Below, piece after piece: positions 9,649 through 18,916 of a stretch of DNA of 64,000 bases. The notes under the pieces are model-generated. The model was not told the origin of the DNA. It made no database searches and saw nothing but the letters and a program-made list of their open reading frames with translations. Numbering within the stretch: the first letter of the stretch is position 1; each line of letters begins with the position of its first letter. The position numbers and the translations under genes are program-made. The DNA is from Prorocentrum cordatum (lineage: Eukaryota; Sar; Dinophyceae; Prorocentrales; Prorocentraceae), in NCBI GenBank assembly GCA_963575745.1, contig CAUYUJ010018042.1:130001-194000 (forward strand), read 5' to 3'.

Positions 9649-9813
9649 GAGTCGGGCATGTCCCTTTACAGGAGGAGCACTTTGAGGATAGTCAAAAAAT
9701 AGCCTCGGGACGATGTTTCGTCTATTTGCGGCTATTATTGAAGAATTGTTTGTTTGACAATTCTCGCATTTGTCGTCCAAAACCCGCCTGTAGGAGGACA
9801 TGCCCGACCTAAG
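9649..9813. mobile_element. MITE-like element family A, copy A4
   Basis: Clean ends GAGTCGGGCATGTCCCTTTA and TAGGAGGACATGCCCGACCT around an AT-rich interior; 165 bp. It lies directly after family I copy 1. Confidence 0.9.
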
Positions 9814-9844
9814 TCTAGATACGGTAGGGTCCTGTCGTTAAGGA

Positions 9845-9998
9845 TGCCCAGGGACACAAAATAAATAGGCGCCAATCCCAGGGCTCCGTATATTTTCCAG
9901 TATTTCCTGGGTTGTCGTTTTCCCCCCCGCTTCCCCTATTGTCCCATATTTCCCTTGGAGTCGACGATTCATTGTGTCTGTGTTGTTCCCCCTCCTGA
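9845..9998 (-). repeat. Family C copy C3
   Basis: A minus-strand family C unit with the reverse complements of GTGTCCCTGGGC, GGGAAATATGGGACAATAGG and GAATCGTCGACTCC, ending in CCTCCTGA (inverse of the family's CAGGAGG). Confidence 0.8.
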
Positions 9999-10583
9999 GT
10001 CGTGTCGACCGGCGACGACCCCGCCGCCGGCGTTCGACGTGGAACTCCGCCGGCGACCCAGAATCGATCGATGCTGAACGATCAGACGTCTCGGAAACGG
10101 CCGATCCTGCAAGGTTGTGGAGGATCCCCGCGGCGTCGGGAACAAGCGGCGGGGTCGACGCGACGAGGTCGCGCGGGTCGCGAGTTCCGTGGGCTGGCAA
10201 GCCTCGGACGTCGGTTGGCGCACGGGTGTCACGCCAGGGCCCCCCGCGGGCCGCGCACGGCCCGCAGCCCCCCGCCGCGCCCGAGGCCCCCACGCAGCGC
10301 GAGGGAGGTCTGGGCAGGGACGCCCGCGCAGAGGGGGGCTCGGCCACGGGGGGAGGCCCACCTGGCCACAGCGGGGCCCCTCCCGAGCGACGAAAGCCAA
10401 GCGGGGTCGACCGCGCCGACGTTGGCGCTCAAGCTCCCCGGAGGGAAGAAGGAGGAGGAGGAGGAGGAGGAGGAGGAGGGGGANNNNNNNNNNNNNNNNN
10501 NNNNNNNNNNNNNNNNNNNNNNNNNNNNNNNNNNNNNNNNNNNNNNNNNNNNNNNNNNNNNNNNNNNNNNNNNNNNNNNNNNN
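9999..10583. other. GC-rich spacer, (GGA)n tract and 100-N gap
   Basis: 9999-10448 is GC-rich with no recognised gene. 10449-10483 is (GGA)n. 10484-10583 is exactly 100 N, a conventional scaffold-gap size, so the real repeat length is unknown. An open frame runs through the gap only because N and GGA contain no stops. Confidence 0.7.
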
Positions 10584-11093
10584 GTGCGGGCAAATGGGCC
10601 CGTGTATGTTGGCCTCAGTGCGAGCACGATGGTTGCTGCCAAGTCTATGGAGATGACCGGCGAGATCCAGCCAGGTTGGATTGAGGCATTCGCGGCTGAT
10701 AAGAAGTACCTCAGCAAGGCGCAATTCAATGTAAACGATCTCGACGGAGACGGCATCAAGGCCAACGTGTTGGGGGCGTTGCCGTTGCTCGAGGCGCCCA
10801 TTGCGATGCGCCCTCACTACACCCCTGCTTGGGAGGAGCAGGTGTTGCAGAAGAACCTTCTAGCCGAGAAGGAGTTCGAGAAAGAGACGGGCATCGAACT
10901 CGATGACGATCTCGTGCGCAACTCTAACTCTGGTTGCGAGGTCGGCTGCAAGCTTCTCTCGATGATTTCGAAGAAGAACAAGGATCAAGACCGGCCAGTC
11001 TTTGTCCCCATTCGCAACGGCAAGGTCATCGAGGTCAACATCCACGTTCAGCGGGGGGAGGTCACGTTTGAACATTTCCACGTTATCAACTGA
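10584..11093 (+). CDS. 3' part of an unknown protein, 5' end in gap
   Basis: After the gap a frame stays open for 169 codons to TGA at 11091-11093. The composition is even (Lys, Glu, Asp, Asn and Ile all present), quite unlike the repeat-driven frames nearby. The protein is acidic and helical in the middle (EEQVLQKNLLAEKEFEKETG), has a C-x-x-x-C (CEVGC), and ends in short strands (GKVIEVNIHVQRGEV). An earlier DLDGDGIK resembles the DxDxDG loop of an EF-hand, but no second hand is evident, so calcium binding is only a suggestion. The true start must lie in or before the gap. No family is recognised; it could also be a retroposed fragment. Confidence 0.5.
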   Translation: MRANGPVYVGLSASTMVAAKSMEMTGEIQPGWIEAFAADKKYLSKAQFNVNDLDGDGIKANVLGALPLLEAPIAMRPHYTPAWEEQVLQKNLLAEKEFEKETGIELDDDLVRNSNSGCEVGCKLLSMISKKNKDQDRPVFVPIRNGKVIEVNIHVQRGEVTFEHFHVIN

Positions 11094-11426
11094 GACAGTG
11101 ATGTTGCACCTCCTTGTGATTGTGGGGGCTCCTGAGCATTGTTGTTGCGGTAGTTCCTCTTCCTTCCGCATCTTGTTGTCCATTTTCCTGTTCATTCGCC
11201 ACTTCCCTTCCACATCCAATGTGAGCATGCCCCCCTCTTGTTTGCGCATAACGCGGCTTGAGGCTACGACACCCGCGGGCAGATATAGAAACTTCACGCA
11301 AGGGAAAGGTATGGGCGAGGTCAGGTGTCAGACGTGGCACGAGCGTGCCCAGTTTATCCTCCCCGCCTCCTCTTCGTCTCCTTTGTCTGCTTCTGCTCCT
11401 CCCTGTGTTCTCTTCTCGGGGGTGGA
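11094..11426. other. 3' flank of the preceding ORF
   Basis: Pyrimidine-rich sequence with no repeat family or further coding signal. It is likely 3' untranslated region and spacer. Confidence 0.4.
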
Positions 11427-11586
11427 CAGACCTCCTACCCTGACACGTCGATTAAGGAATCGGCCGTTTTCGTTTCGCGAGAGGGCGTCGCGGCCGTCAT
11501 TTTTGCGGGTCCGGTTCCGCCGGTTTCGGTCCCAGGCGGTTTTCACTAAGGGTAGGTCTACTAAAGGGAGGTTTGTCCACCGCCAA
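11427..11586. repeat. Dispersed repeat family I, copy 2
   Basis: Second copy of the unit at 9486-9646, same orientation, with scattered substitutions and one short length difference. No family A element follows it here. Confidence 0.85.
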
Positions 11587-11989
11587 TCTTTGTTTTTCGC
11601 ATAAGCCTGTTTTTCCGTATGGTTCACAGAGTTATGTATTGTAGATCTTGGCAGGAGCCACCAGCGCGCCCTTGCCCGCGTTCCCACCAGGCGCCCCTCA
11701 AGAGGCATCGTGCCTCTGGAGGGACACCTGGTATATTTGCATAAGCCGACGTTAATAGTTTGTCTTGGATGTTCGCGTCTGTTCGCCGGCCCCCGGATAA
11801 TGAGGTCTGCGAGGATGCCCTGGGACATCTCGGGGAGGGCGTGGTGTGACGGGAGGACAAGCAGGAGGGCGCGGAGAAGGAAGGGCGATTAGGAGGAGGC
11901 GGAGGAGGAGGAGGAGGAGAAAGAGGTGAAAGACGAAGAAGCAGAGTGGGACGGTGAAAGGATGGTCAGAGGGGGGGAATAGGGTCATT
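11587..11989. other. Unassigned region with short (GGA)n tract
   Basis: 11587-11890 has no recognised gene; 11891-11930 is an imperfect (GGA)n tract. Confidence 0.4.
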
Positions 11990-12197
11990 CCTCCTAGATG
12001 GGGTCGGAGCAGGTGGGGTCGGAGGATCGCGCCGCATCGCCGATGCATCGCCGATGCGGCTCGATGTGGAGCCCGATTTTCTCCACGCCGACGGCGCCGA
12101 CGTATCGCCGACGTCGCTGATGCATCGCCGATGTACGGTCCATGCGATGCGATCCTGCGACCCCATCTATCCGGAGCCCATCTGGGAGGCTTCTACA
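11990..12197. mobile_element. MITE-like element family E, copy E2
   Basis: Left TCCTCCTAGATGGGGTCGGA and right ACCCCATCTATCCGGAGCCC are near-inverse ends. The interior is made of CATCGCCGATG units. It sits at the 3' edge of the minus-strand LINE piece. Confidence 0.75.
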
Positions 12198-13264
12198 TAG
12201 GGAAGGAGGGGGAGGGAGATAGAAAGGGGAGGAGATGTGTCAGAGTGTGTGAGCGTGGGGAAGGTGAGAGCTCTGAAAGATGAGCTGAGGCTTGCCACGT
12301 GTGGACACTTACTAAACAAATGGACGATACTAATAGTGAGCCGCTGCGGACCCCCGAACGAGAAACTAGCTCGAACGTCTGCAGACGACCATGGCCTTGA
12401 CCTTGGGCTGCTTCTTCTCGAGCTCGGTTTTGTCAAACTGTTCGATGCTCCATGTGGATGCCCCAACTGGCATCGTCTCGACCAGGTACTTGCGGGCCTC
12501 CTCGACCAGGTACTTGAGCTTGTCCATCTGAGCCTGCATATGATGTTCCACTCCCTGAGCTTCTTCACTGGCCTCACGGTGCGCTTCCAATGTTTACTCC
12601 AATGCACACTGTTTCGCCTCGAGCTCTGCAAGCTTGTGGCCGGGGCCCAGCCCCTTCGCCGTCGTGCCCAGCATTGCAGCCCTCTCGCGTGGCGTGTCTG
12701 GTGGGCTCTGGCTGGCACCGCCCCCCATCTTGGCTGGCCCCCCCCGCCCGTGGCCCCCATCGCTGGCAGCCCTCGCACACTCGGCGGAGCCGGCTGGGCC
12801 TTGAGCAAGAGTTGGGCGGAGTTGGCGAGCTTCGCAATCGACTGCTTAGCCCAGACACCCCCCCCCGGCTGCGGGTGCGCTCCAGGCTTGGGCCCTCGTT
12901 CACTCCGACACTGTTTTGGCATTCTGACGGGCACGATGGATGATGCCGCGCGGTGCACTCGCCCCACAGGCGCAACGAACCTTGCTCGCCCAATTGCTGC
13001 TCCTCCCACATGCACAGCCCCACGCGGGCGCCTTCGGCCCAGGCAAGACTGCTGGTTCCACTCCACCATTCTGTTTCATCTGCAGCCCTAGGATTGACTC
13101 TGAAAGCTTACCTCTGGGCGCCGAGGGGCGAGAAACTGTGCTCCGCCAGGAGCTCACCAAGCGCTAGGCTGAAGCAGCCAGGCCTGAGGGCTCAGCCTCG
13201 AGCCTCTGGAGTCGGGACCCACGGCAGGTTAGCTCCGTGAGACTTGAGCCAAAATGGCTACGGC
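12198..13264 (-). pseudogene. 5' part of a LINE, leader-tagged and decayed
   Basis: On the minus strand, directly after a perfect spliced leader, comes a stretch like the N-terminal region of the LINE at 33874. First a zinc-finger-like segment at 13022-12963 with W-x-C-x-C, then N, then C-x-C-G, as in RanBP2-type fingers. Then a Gly/Pro/Arg-rich linker and a coiled coil at about 12680-12480 (KLAELEAKQ..., HMQAQMDKLKYLVEEARKYL). A frameshift follows the finger near 12910 and an in-frame TAA interrupts the coiled coil near 12595, so it cannot be translated intact. The endonuclease, reverse transcriptase and RNase H parts are absent. It is truncated at the 3' side near the family E element. The open frames on the plus strand here look like shadows. 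Confidence 0.65.
13243..13264 (-). promoter_or_regulatory. Perfect genomic dinoflagellate spliced leader (DinoSL)
   Basis: All 22 nt of the canonical leader are present on the minus strand, with G at the variable first position. The next sense bases are TCTCACGG rather than a GT donor, so this is not an SL RNA gene. It is a leader copied back into DNA, at the 5' end of a LINE piece. Confidence 0.92.
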
Positions 13265-13520
13265 TCGTCTCCCTCCTCCTCCTCCTCCTCCTCGTCCTCC
13301 TCCTCCTCCTCCTCTTCCTCCCCCTCCTCCTCCTCTCATCCTTCTCCTCGTCCTCCTCCTCCCCCTACTCATCCTCATCCGCATCCTCATCCTCCTCTTC
13401 CCCTCCTTGTCCTCATCTTTCTCCTCTTCCTCCTCCTCCTCCTCGTCCCCATCCCCCTCCTCCTCCTTCTCCTCCTCCTTGTCCTCTTCCTCCTCCTCCT
13501 CCTCCTCCGCCTCCTTCTCC
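13265..13520. repeat. (TCC)n microsatellite abutting the spliced leader
   Basis: About 250 bp of imperfect TCC triplets, which read as (GGA)n on the strand of the adjacent minus-strand leader. Confidence 0.95.
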
Positions 13521-14720
13521 TGTGGCTCGGGGAGACCCCAGTGGCACCTCCTGGTCTGAGGCGAACCGCCGTTGACGATCACGGATGCTGGGCCCGCGGT
13601 TTCTCGTTTGCAACCTCTTGGTTGCAGTGGTTTTTGCCGCGGGCACATTGTTGCCGTGCTTGCGGGGGTGCGGGCGTTGCGCAACGCTCCGTGCATTGTC
13701 CCTTGGGCGCCGATCCCGCGCCATTTTGGCGCGGGGTGTAGGGCGGTCCTTGGTTTAATGTTTTTTCTTCTTGATTTCCTAAGGCACAGCGTTGCTGGCG
13801 CTATGTGCCCTTTTTGCGCGTGTGGCCTTGGTGTTGGCCGTTGGCCACTTTGGGCCGTTGGCCAGGGCACGTTGGCCCACGCTTTGTTGAGCGCCACGGT
13901 TTCGTTCTGCCTCCTCTTCCTCATCCTCCTCCTCCTCCTCCTCCTCCTCCTCCTCCCCCTCCCCCTCCCCCTCCCCCATCCCCTGCTCCTCGTCCGTACT
14001 CGCTGCTCCCTGCGCCTTTCAGCCATCCCTCTCCCCCATCCCTCCCTGCCTCCCTCCTCCCTGTTCCCTCCTCCGCCCTCCCTGTTCCCTCCTCCTCCCG
14101 CTCGCCCGCCGGGCCCCCGAGGCGACCGCGGAGTCACCGATGGCACAGCCGCCCCGCGTGATCGCGCCCAACGGGGCTGGCTGGGCTGCCACGCAGCAGC
14201 GAGGCCCCTCGTCGTCGGCGTCGTCGGCGTCGTGTTCTCTTGCTTCTCCTGTTCCTGAGAATCCCCCTGCCCCCTCTCTCCTTCTCCTCCTGCTCCTCTT
14301 CCCGTTTCTCCTTTCCCTCCTCGTCCTCCTGTTCCTTCTCTCTCCTCCTTCTCCTCCTCCTCCTCCTCCCATCTCTTCCGCCTCCATCGTCCAACGAAGA
14401 GGAAAGAGCTTCACAAACAGGAACGTTTGAACGTCCGCTCGGATCTCTTGAGCTGGCGCTGCGCCCCCGTGGTTGCGCCTTGGTTGGGGGGGAACCGGCC
14501 AGATTTGATCCTCAACGCAACTCGAGTTTTCGAGGACTGGCCCGCCTTCCAACAAGGAGGAGGAGGAGGAGGAGGAGGAGGAGGAGGAGGACGAGGAGGG
14601 GGGGACAGGGAGCAGGGAGGGCGGGGGAGCAGGGGGGAGGAATCCAGCCACCCAGGGCGCACGAACGAGTCCGCGGGCCCCGCCCGCGCTCACCCTTCCC
14701 CCCCGCCCTCGACATCAGAC
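13521..14720. other. Unassigned region with (TCC)n/(GGA)n tracts
   Basis: (TCC)n at about 13920-13980 and 14270-14395, C-rich CCTCCCT runs at 14030-14110, and (GGA)n at 14561-14600. 13561-13910 is T/G-rich single-copy sequence with repeated TTGGCC and GTTGGCC motifs. No ORF is persuasive as a gene. Confidence 0.5.
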
Positions 14721-15060
14721 ACGGCGTTTTGCGCAAGAAGATAATAAAGTGGGAACCCATGCCACGAAACGCCCTTCTCGCCTCCAGGGTGCTGTGGCTT
14801 TTGTATGGAAAGCGTGACGCTCCCACACACAAACACACACACAAAATCAAGGAACGCCTTCCCTCGACATCAGACACGGCGCTTGCGCAAAATAGCGCAG
14901 TGGGAACCCATGCCACGAAACGCCCATCTTGCCTCCAGGGTGCCTCGGCTTCCTTGGGCCTCGATAGTTTTTACTACGGAAAGCGCGACGCTCCCACACG
15001 CCAAAAATCCAGGAACGCCCTGGGGCCTCAGGGTCGGGTTTCCTGCCAAGGCTTTGTGTG
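14721..15060. repeat. Tandem duplication, family N
   Basis: Two units starting CCTCGACATCAGACACGGCG (about 14707 and 14863) and running through GTGGGAACCCATGCCACGAA, CCTCCAGGGTG and GCTCCCACAC. A diverged third copy is at 63262-63425. Confidence 0.8.
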
Positions 15061-15458
15061 GTCGAGCTCCTGCTGCATCGAAGCGGGCGCCCGTCCCCAC
15101 CCGACGGGCGGCGACGGCGCTCGCGCGGGGGGCCCCGCCGCCGACGGCCCCACCGGGGGGAGGGAAGGAAAAAGCAGCACAGGCCGCGCACGGGCGGACG
15201 AGAGAGAGAGAGCTCCCACACAAGACCAGCCACGCGCGGAGGGGGGCCCTTGTCGTGGTAGCTCGCGATCCTGTCTTCTCGCCGCGGCGTCGGGTCGTTC
15301 CAGGGAAGCTCGGCCTCCCCTCGCCGGGACAGGCAAGAAGACGGCGGGGGACCTCGGACGGTCTTCGGCCCTCTTGGGGTGTCTTCGTGGGGCGGCCCCG
15401 GCGCAGCGTCTCAGCCACGCGCAGGGGGTGGTGGGGGGAGGGGGGAGGGCTGCTCAGA
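15061..15458. other. GC-rich spacer
   Basis: No recognised gene or repeat family. Confidence 0.35.
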
Positions 15459-15546
15459 CGCACCCCTGCTTCTTAGAAAGCGCAGGCCTTCTCTACAGAT
15501 GTGAGGCTGGCGCCTTCTCAGAAGCCACTCCTTCTAAGAAGCCCTC
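15459..15546. repeat. Hairpin element family F, copy F2
   Basis: CCCTGCTTCTTAGAAAGCGC pairs with GCGCCTTCTCAGAAGC. The loop TACAGATGTGAGGC and the flanks match F1 and F3. Confidence 0.8.
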
Positions 15547-15960
15547 CCCCCTCCCTCCATCCCCCTTGTGCGCACCGGCAAAAAAAGATCACTGCGCGGA
15601 GAGTTGCGGCCCGATCTCGCGCGGCCAGGTTTCGAAAAGTTGGCGGCGACGACGCGGCCGTGTCCGCGCGAGATTCACCTGGCGCTCGGGGGGGAACAAT
15701 TCGCCCGCTCGCCCGCGACCCCGCCGTCGACGAGGCGGCGAGGAAACAGCAAAGAACTCCGCGCTCCTCCTCCTCCTCCTCCTCCTCCTCCTCCTCCTCC
15801 GATCGGGACCTCGGCCCCCCGGGACAGGGGAGCGCCGCGCAGGGGCGGGAGCGGCATCGCGTCGGCTCGCGCGCGGCGTGCGCCCCCGGCGCCACGGCCG
15901 CCGCGGATGGTGCGACGTCGACGGCAGCATTCGGACTCACGCAGGCGAAGCACAGTTAGG
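15547..15960. other. Spacer with (TCC)n tract
   Basis: GC-rich, with (TCC)n at 15763-15800. No credible gene. Confidence 0.4.
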
Positions 15961-16128
15961 CTTAAGTCGGGCCTGTCCCCCTACAGGGGGATGTCGACGA
16001 AGAAAAGGCCCAAAAATAGTATTTAAAAAATGGTCCCCAGACTATTTGTTGGTTATGTGTTGCTTATGTTTGGGGTATTTTTATTATTCGTCGAACATCC
16101 CCCTGTAGGGAGACAGGCCCGACTTAAA
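15961..16128. mobile_element. MITE-like element family A, copy A5
   Basis: The best-preserved member. It begins CTTAAGTCGGGCCTGTCCCC and ends GGAGACAGGCCCGACTTAAAG-type sequence, so the inverted ends extend into CTTAAG/CTTTAAG. The interior is AT-rich (TATTTGTTGGTTATGTGTTG). About 168 bp. Confidence 0.9.
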
Positions 16129-16495
16129 GTTGGGCTCACCGCTGCCCATCCACGCGTCGCGGCCGCGCGCGCACGCCGCCTGCCTGCTGCCGTTGCGCGG
16201 GGCAGAGTTGACGGGAAGCACGTAGGCTTCGCAGTGGTTTGGCGCGGGTAGGATGGAAGGGCTCGGATTGCGCGGCAATCGACGGGCTTGGTGGCAGAGT
16301 GCGAGTAGTACACACATATGTGTGTGAATGGGTACTAGAACCACACGCGCGGTCCGCGCGCTTAGGTTCTGGCAAGCTCCAGCCCTTGACATTATCACAG
16401 CTGCGGGCAAATGCGCACGCACACCTGCAGCGTCAGGAGTTACCAACAGATGGTTCGAACATGGGGTGAAGAAGTATCAAGAACGTTGGCCGAGC
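16129..16495. other. Unassigned region
   Basis: Single-copy sequence with short TACACACATATGTGTG and CGCGCGGTCCGCGCG palindromes. No gene recognised. Confidence 0.4.
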
Positions 16496-17017
16496 AGAGA
16501 CGATTCCCGACAAGGCGCTCTACGAAGATCTCAAGGGCACCCCAAGGGAGGCCCAGGAGAATTCTAAAGGACAGTCCAAGAGGATCCCAAGAGCACCCAG
16601 AGAGGGGCCCATGAAGAGGGCCCCAAGAAGCTCCAGGATGTGGCACAGGAGGGCCCCAACGGGCGCCCCAAGATGGCCCAGAAGTGGCATCAAGAGAGCC
16701 CCCGGAAGTGCCCACAGAAAGGCCGAACAGATTCTGAAAAGGGCCCCGAAGCGAAGGCCCGACAGTGCCGCAAGAATTGCGAATATTCCTCGTACTTTTT
16801 CTCGTCTTCCTCCTCCTCCTCCTCCTCCGCCTCCTCCTCCTCCTCCTCCTCCTCCTCCTCCTCCTTCTCGTACACCTACTCGACCTCTGGGGCCACGCAG
16901 GGTTCGAGAGTTCTGGGGCCGCGCGTTGAGAGCGTCATCTCTTTGGATGCCTGTGTCCTTGGTGTAGCGTTGCCGCCTCCCTGGCGTTCGGCCGCGGGCA
17001 GCCCAACACTGTCGGAA
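16496..17017. repeat. CCCAAG minisatellite and (TCC)n tract
   Basis: 16496-16725 is the inverse orientation of the CTTGGGG minisatellite (GGGCCCCAAGA units). 16806-16870 is (TCC)n. The remainder is unassigned. Confidence 0.6.
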
Positions 17018-17290
17018 AAGAAGCGTTGCATAAGCAGCTGTCGGAACTCCGCGCGGACCTGTCGGATCGTGGCTGTGGCCCCCCCCCCTGGTAGCTCTTC
17101 CGGCTCCCCCCTCGGTGTCTCGCCCGAGATTTCCGGAAGAGAAACGTTACATAAACAATGCTCGGAATTCCGCGCGGACCTGTCGCATCGTCGTCGTGGC
17201 CCCCCTGGCGGCGCCTCCCTCGCCGCCCCTGGCGAGCTCCCGTCTTCTCGGGCGCTGCGCGTTGGTGGGGCGATAGACAGCAAGGGGAGG
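17018..17290. repeat. Foldback family B, partial copies B1 and B2
   Basis: Two tandem left halves, each with GCATAAGC/ACATAAAC, then (A/T)TCCGCGCGGACCTGTCG and (GT)GGCCCCCC. The inverted right halves are absent or decayed. Full-length relatives are at 17741, 25155 and 25781. Confidence 0.7.
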
Positions 17291-17556
17291 ATGATCGATG
17301 TCGAGGAGGAGGAGGAGGAGAAGGAGGAGGAGGATCGAGGATCGAGGATCGAGGTCTAGGAGGAGGGAGCAGCGGAGGAGGCCCCTGCTACTGCGGGGAT
17401 GGGGGGGGGCGGGAGGAGGAGCCGAGCTGGAGCAGGAGGTAGGGAGGGAAGGCAAGAGGATCCGCCCGGTTACAGAGGCGAGGCGTCTGCAGGCGGGCGC
17501 ACGCGTTGCAGAGAGGGGTGACGGGGTGAATGTTGTGGATTTCTGACTTGACCTAC
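17291..17556. other. Short (GGA)n/(GGATCGA)n tract and spacer
   Basis: 17300-17330 (GGA)n and 17331-17360 a GGATCGA triplication, then unassigned GC-rich sequence. Confidence 0.5.
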
Positions 17557-17740
17557 GCTCTGGGCGTTGAAGCGCTGTCTGAGACTGTTTCGGCACGCTC
17601 TGAGAAGGCCGCGACGCCCGGAGCATCGGGCCCGACAGCCCCAACTTGCCAGGAACGCGCGGATTCATGATCGGATGCCCATCGGCGATGTAACGCCGAT
17701 TCCAGGTCGATGTTTGCATTCCAGCCCCCCCCAACATCTC
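17557..17740. repeat. Family J relic and family G copy
   Basis: 17557-17625 contains GCACGCTCTGAGAAGGCCGC (family J). 17626-17735 contains family G landmarks: GACAGCCCC, CCAGGAACGCGCGGATTC, CCCATCGGCGATG, CGCCGATTCCAGGTCGATGT. Confidence 0.6.
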
Positions 17741-17935
17741 GGGGAACAAACCAGGGCATAAACACCGAAACTCTGAGCTCCGCGCGGACTCCTCGGATCG
17801 GCGCTGGGCCCCCCTCCCTGGCGCGCGGAACGCGCCAGGAGCGGCGCCTGAGGCGCCGCCAGGGCGCGCTGGCGCCGACCCGAGGAATCCGCGCGGACCT
17901 TCGAGTTGTTATGCTTCTGTCATTGCTTGTCCCCC
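17741..17935. mobile_element. Foldback family B, copy B3
   Basis: A near-palindrome of about 195 bp: left GGGGAACAAACC...GCATAAACA...CTGAGCTCCGCGCGGA, right CCGCGCGGACCTTCGAG...TGCTTGTCCCC. The centre has GGCGCCTGAGGCGCC. Non-coding. Confidence 0.8.
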
Positions 17936-17995
17936 CCCCATTCGTTGCCCCTCGTCCTGGCTGCGGCTTGCCGACCCCGTTCCACCCAGAGCCCC

Positions 17996-18181
17996 GACGT
18001 CGTGGTTTGGTGTCTTCACTACGTCGACCCGCAGAGGTCTCCACCCCCTTCCTTGGGGCCGGTGTCCCATCCTGAGTCGTTCTTTGATTGTCGCGAGGCC
18101 CGTCAAGGGCCCCCGGGGGCCGAGATCTGCGAAAAGAGAATCCCGTCGCGATTCTTTCACAACGCGAGGGGGTCTGGGTCC
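17996..18181 (-). repeat. Family H copy, inverted
   Basis: The reverse complement contains GACCCAGACCCCCTCGCG, GAAAGAATCGCGACGG, GACGTAGTGAAGACACC and other family H landmarks in the order seen at 19666-19865. A (TCC)n tract follows at 18186-18235. Confidence 0.75.
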
Positions 18182-18281
18182 TTTTCCTCCTCTTCCTCCT
18201 CTTCCTCCTCGATCCTCCTCCTCCTCCTCCTCCCGAGGGCCCCCGTGTTCGGAGACAAGCGGTTCCAACATCAAGTTCAGC

Positions 18282-18610
18282 TAGCTATCCTGAGTCGTCG
18301 GAAATATTCTCCCCATAATTTCCGATTTGCCAGGCTCCAGCATTTTAGGCCCCCAACTATTAGAGCCGATGTTGATCAGGTGTTATTGTCTCTGCTGCGT
18401 ATTGCCCGCTCCGCTCCCCCCTTCCTTGCCTCCTCATGCCTTCGTACTGTTAGTAACTCGTGGTGTACCTCTGGGAGATTCCGTGGACCCACTAAACATT
18501 GTTTGTTCTGCGGTTTTCCAAATAGTGGCAAGCTTCTGCACATAGCCGGATGCAATGCCGTCGCTAGACCTCTCCGTGCCCATCTTCCTGCGTTGCCCCC
18601 GTGGAGTTAG
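18282..18610 (+). pseudogene. Retroelement remnant with C-terminal zinc finger
   Basis: A frame ending TAG at 18608-18610 encodes ...VLLSLLRIARSAPPFLAS, then LRTVSNSWCTSGRF, then CLFCG-x(n)-LLHIAGCNAV. The WCT-x-RF segment followed by C-x-x-C ... H-x3-C matches, from memory of the family, the C-terminal finger of a dinoflagellate reverse-transcriptase protein class different from the LINE at 33874. No reverse transcriptase core lies upstream; instead (TCC)n and a family H copy abut it. So this is a 5'-truncated remnant, or a chance match if the recognition is wrong. Confidence 0.5.
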
Positions 18611-18916
18611 GGATGGTCTTTCGGTCGCGTGTATCTGCCTTCTTGCTCCGTGTTCCACGGATGTTCATCTACATACATCTATGTACATACCAGATTTCGC
18701 CATACTGATACACGTGTGCTTATCTTATCTTCCGCCATCTATGCACAAACCATGCGCAGTAGTTACCACAGCGTCAGGGGCACAGGAGCAGGAGCCTCCT
18801 CGTCCGCCCGAGCGGCAGCCGCCCGCCTGCGGCAGACAGCCAGGCGCGCCCTCGCCCTCGCCCCCCTGCTCCGCGCGCGCCCGCACCCTCGAACCTCCTA
18901 GAGCCCGAGCGCTCCT
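18611..18916. other. Unassigned spacer
   Basis: Includes ACATACATCTATGTACATAC near 18671. No gene recognised. Confidence 0.35.

Noticed and set aside
10002-10583. N-terminal extension of the 10584-11093 protein through the gap
   Set aside because: The upstream part is GC-rich, Arg/Pro/Gly-biased text, then poly-Glu from (GGA)n and 100 N. Continuity is not real evidence.
12237-13091. Plus-strand 284-codon protein
   Set aside because: It is antisense to the leader-tagged LINE piece, whose minus-strand finger and coiled coil explain the sequence better.
13720-13730. Another leader copy (CCATTTTGGC)
   Set aside because: Only 10 core bases match; the flanks are GCG on both sides as part of a local palindrome. 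Chance match.
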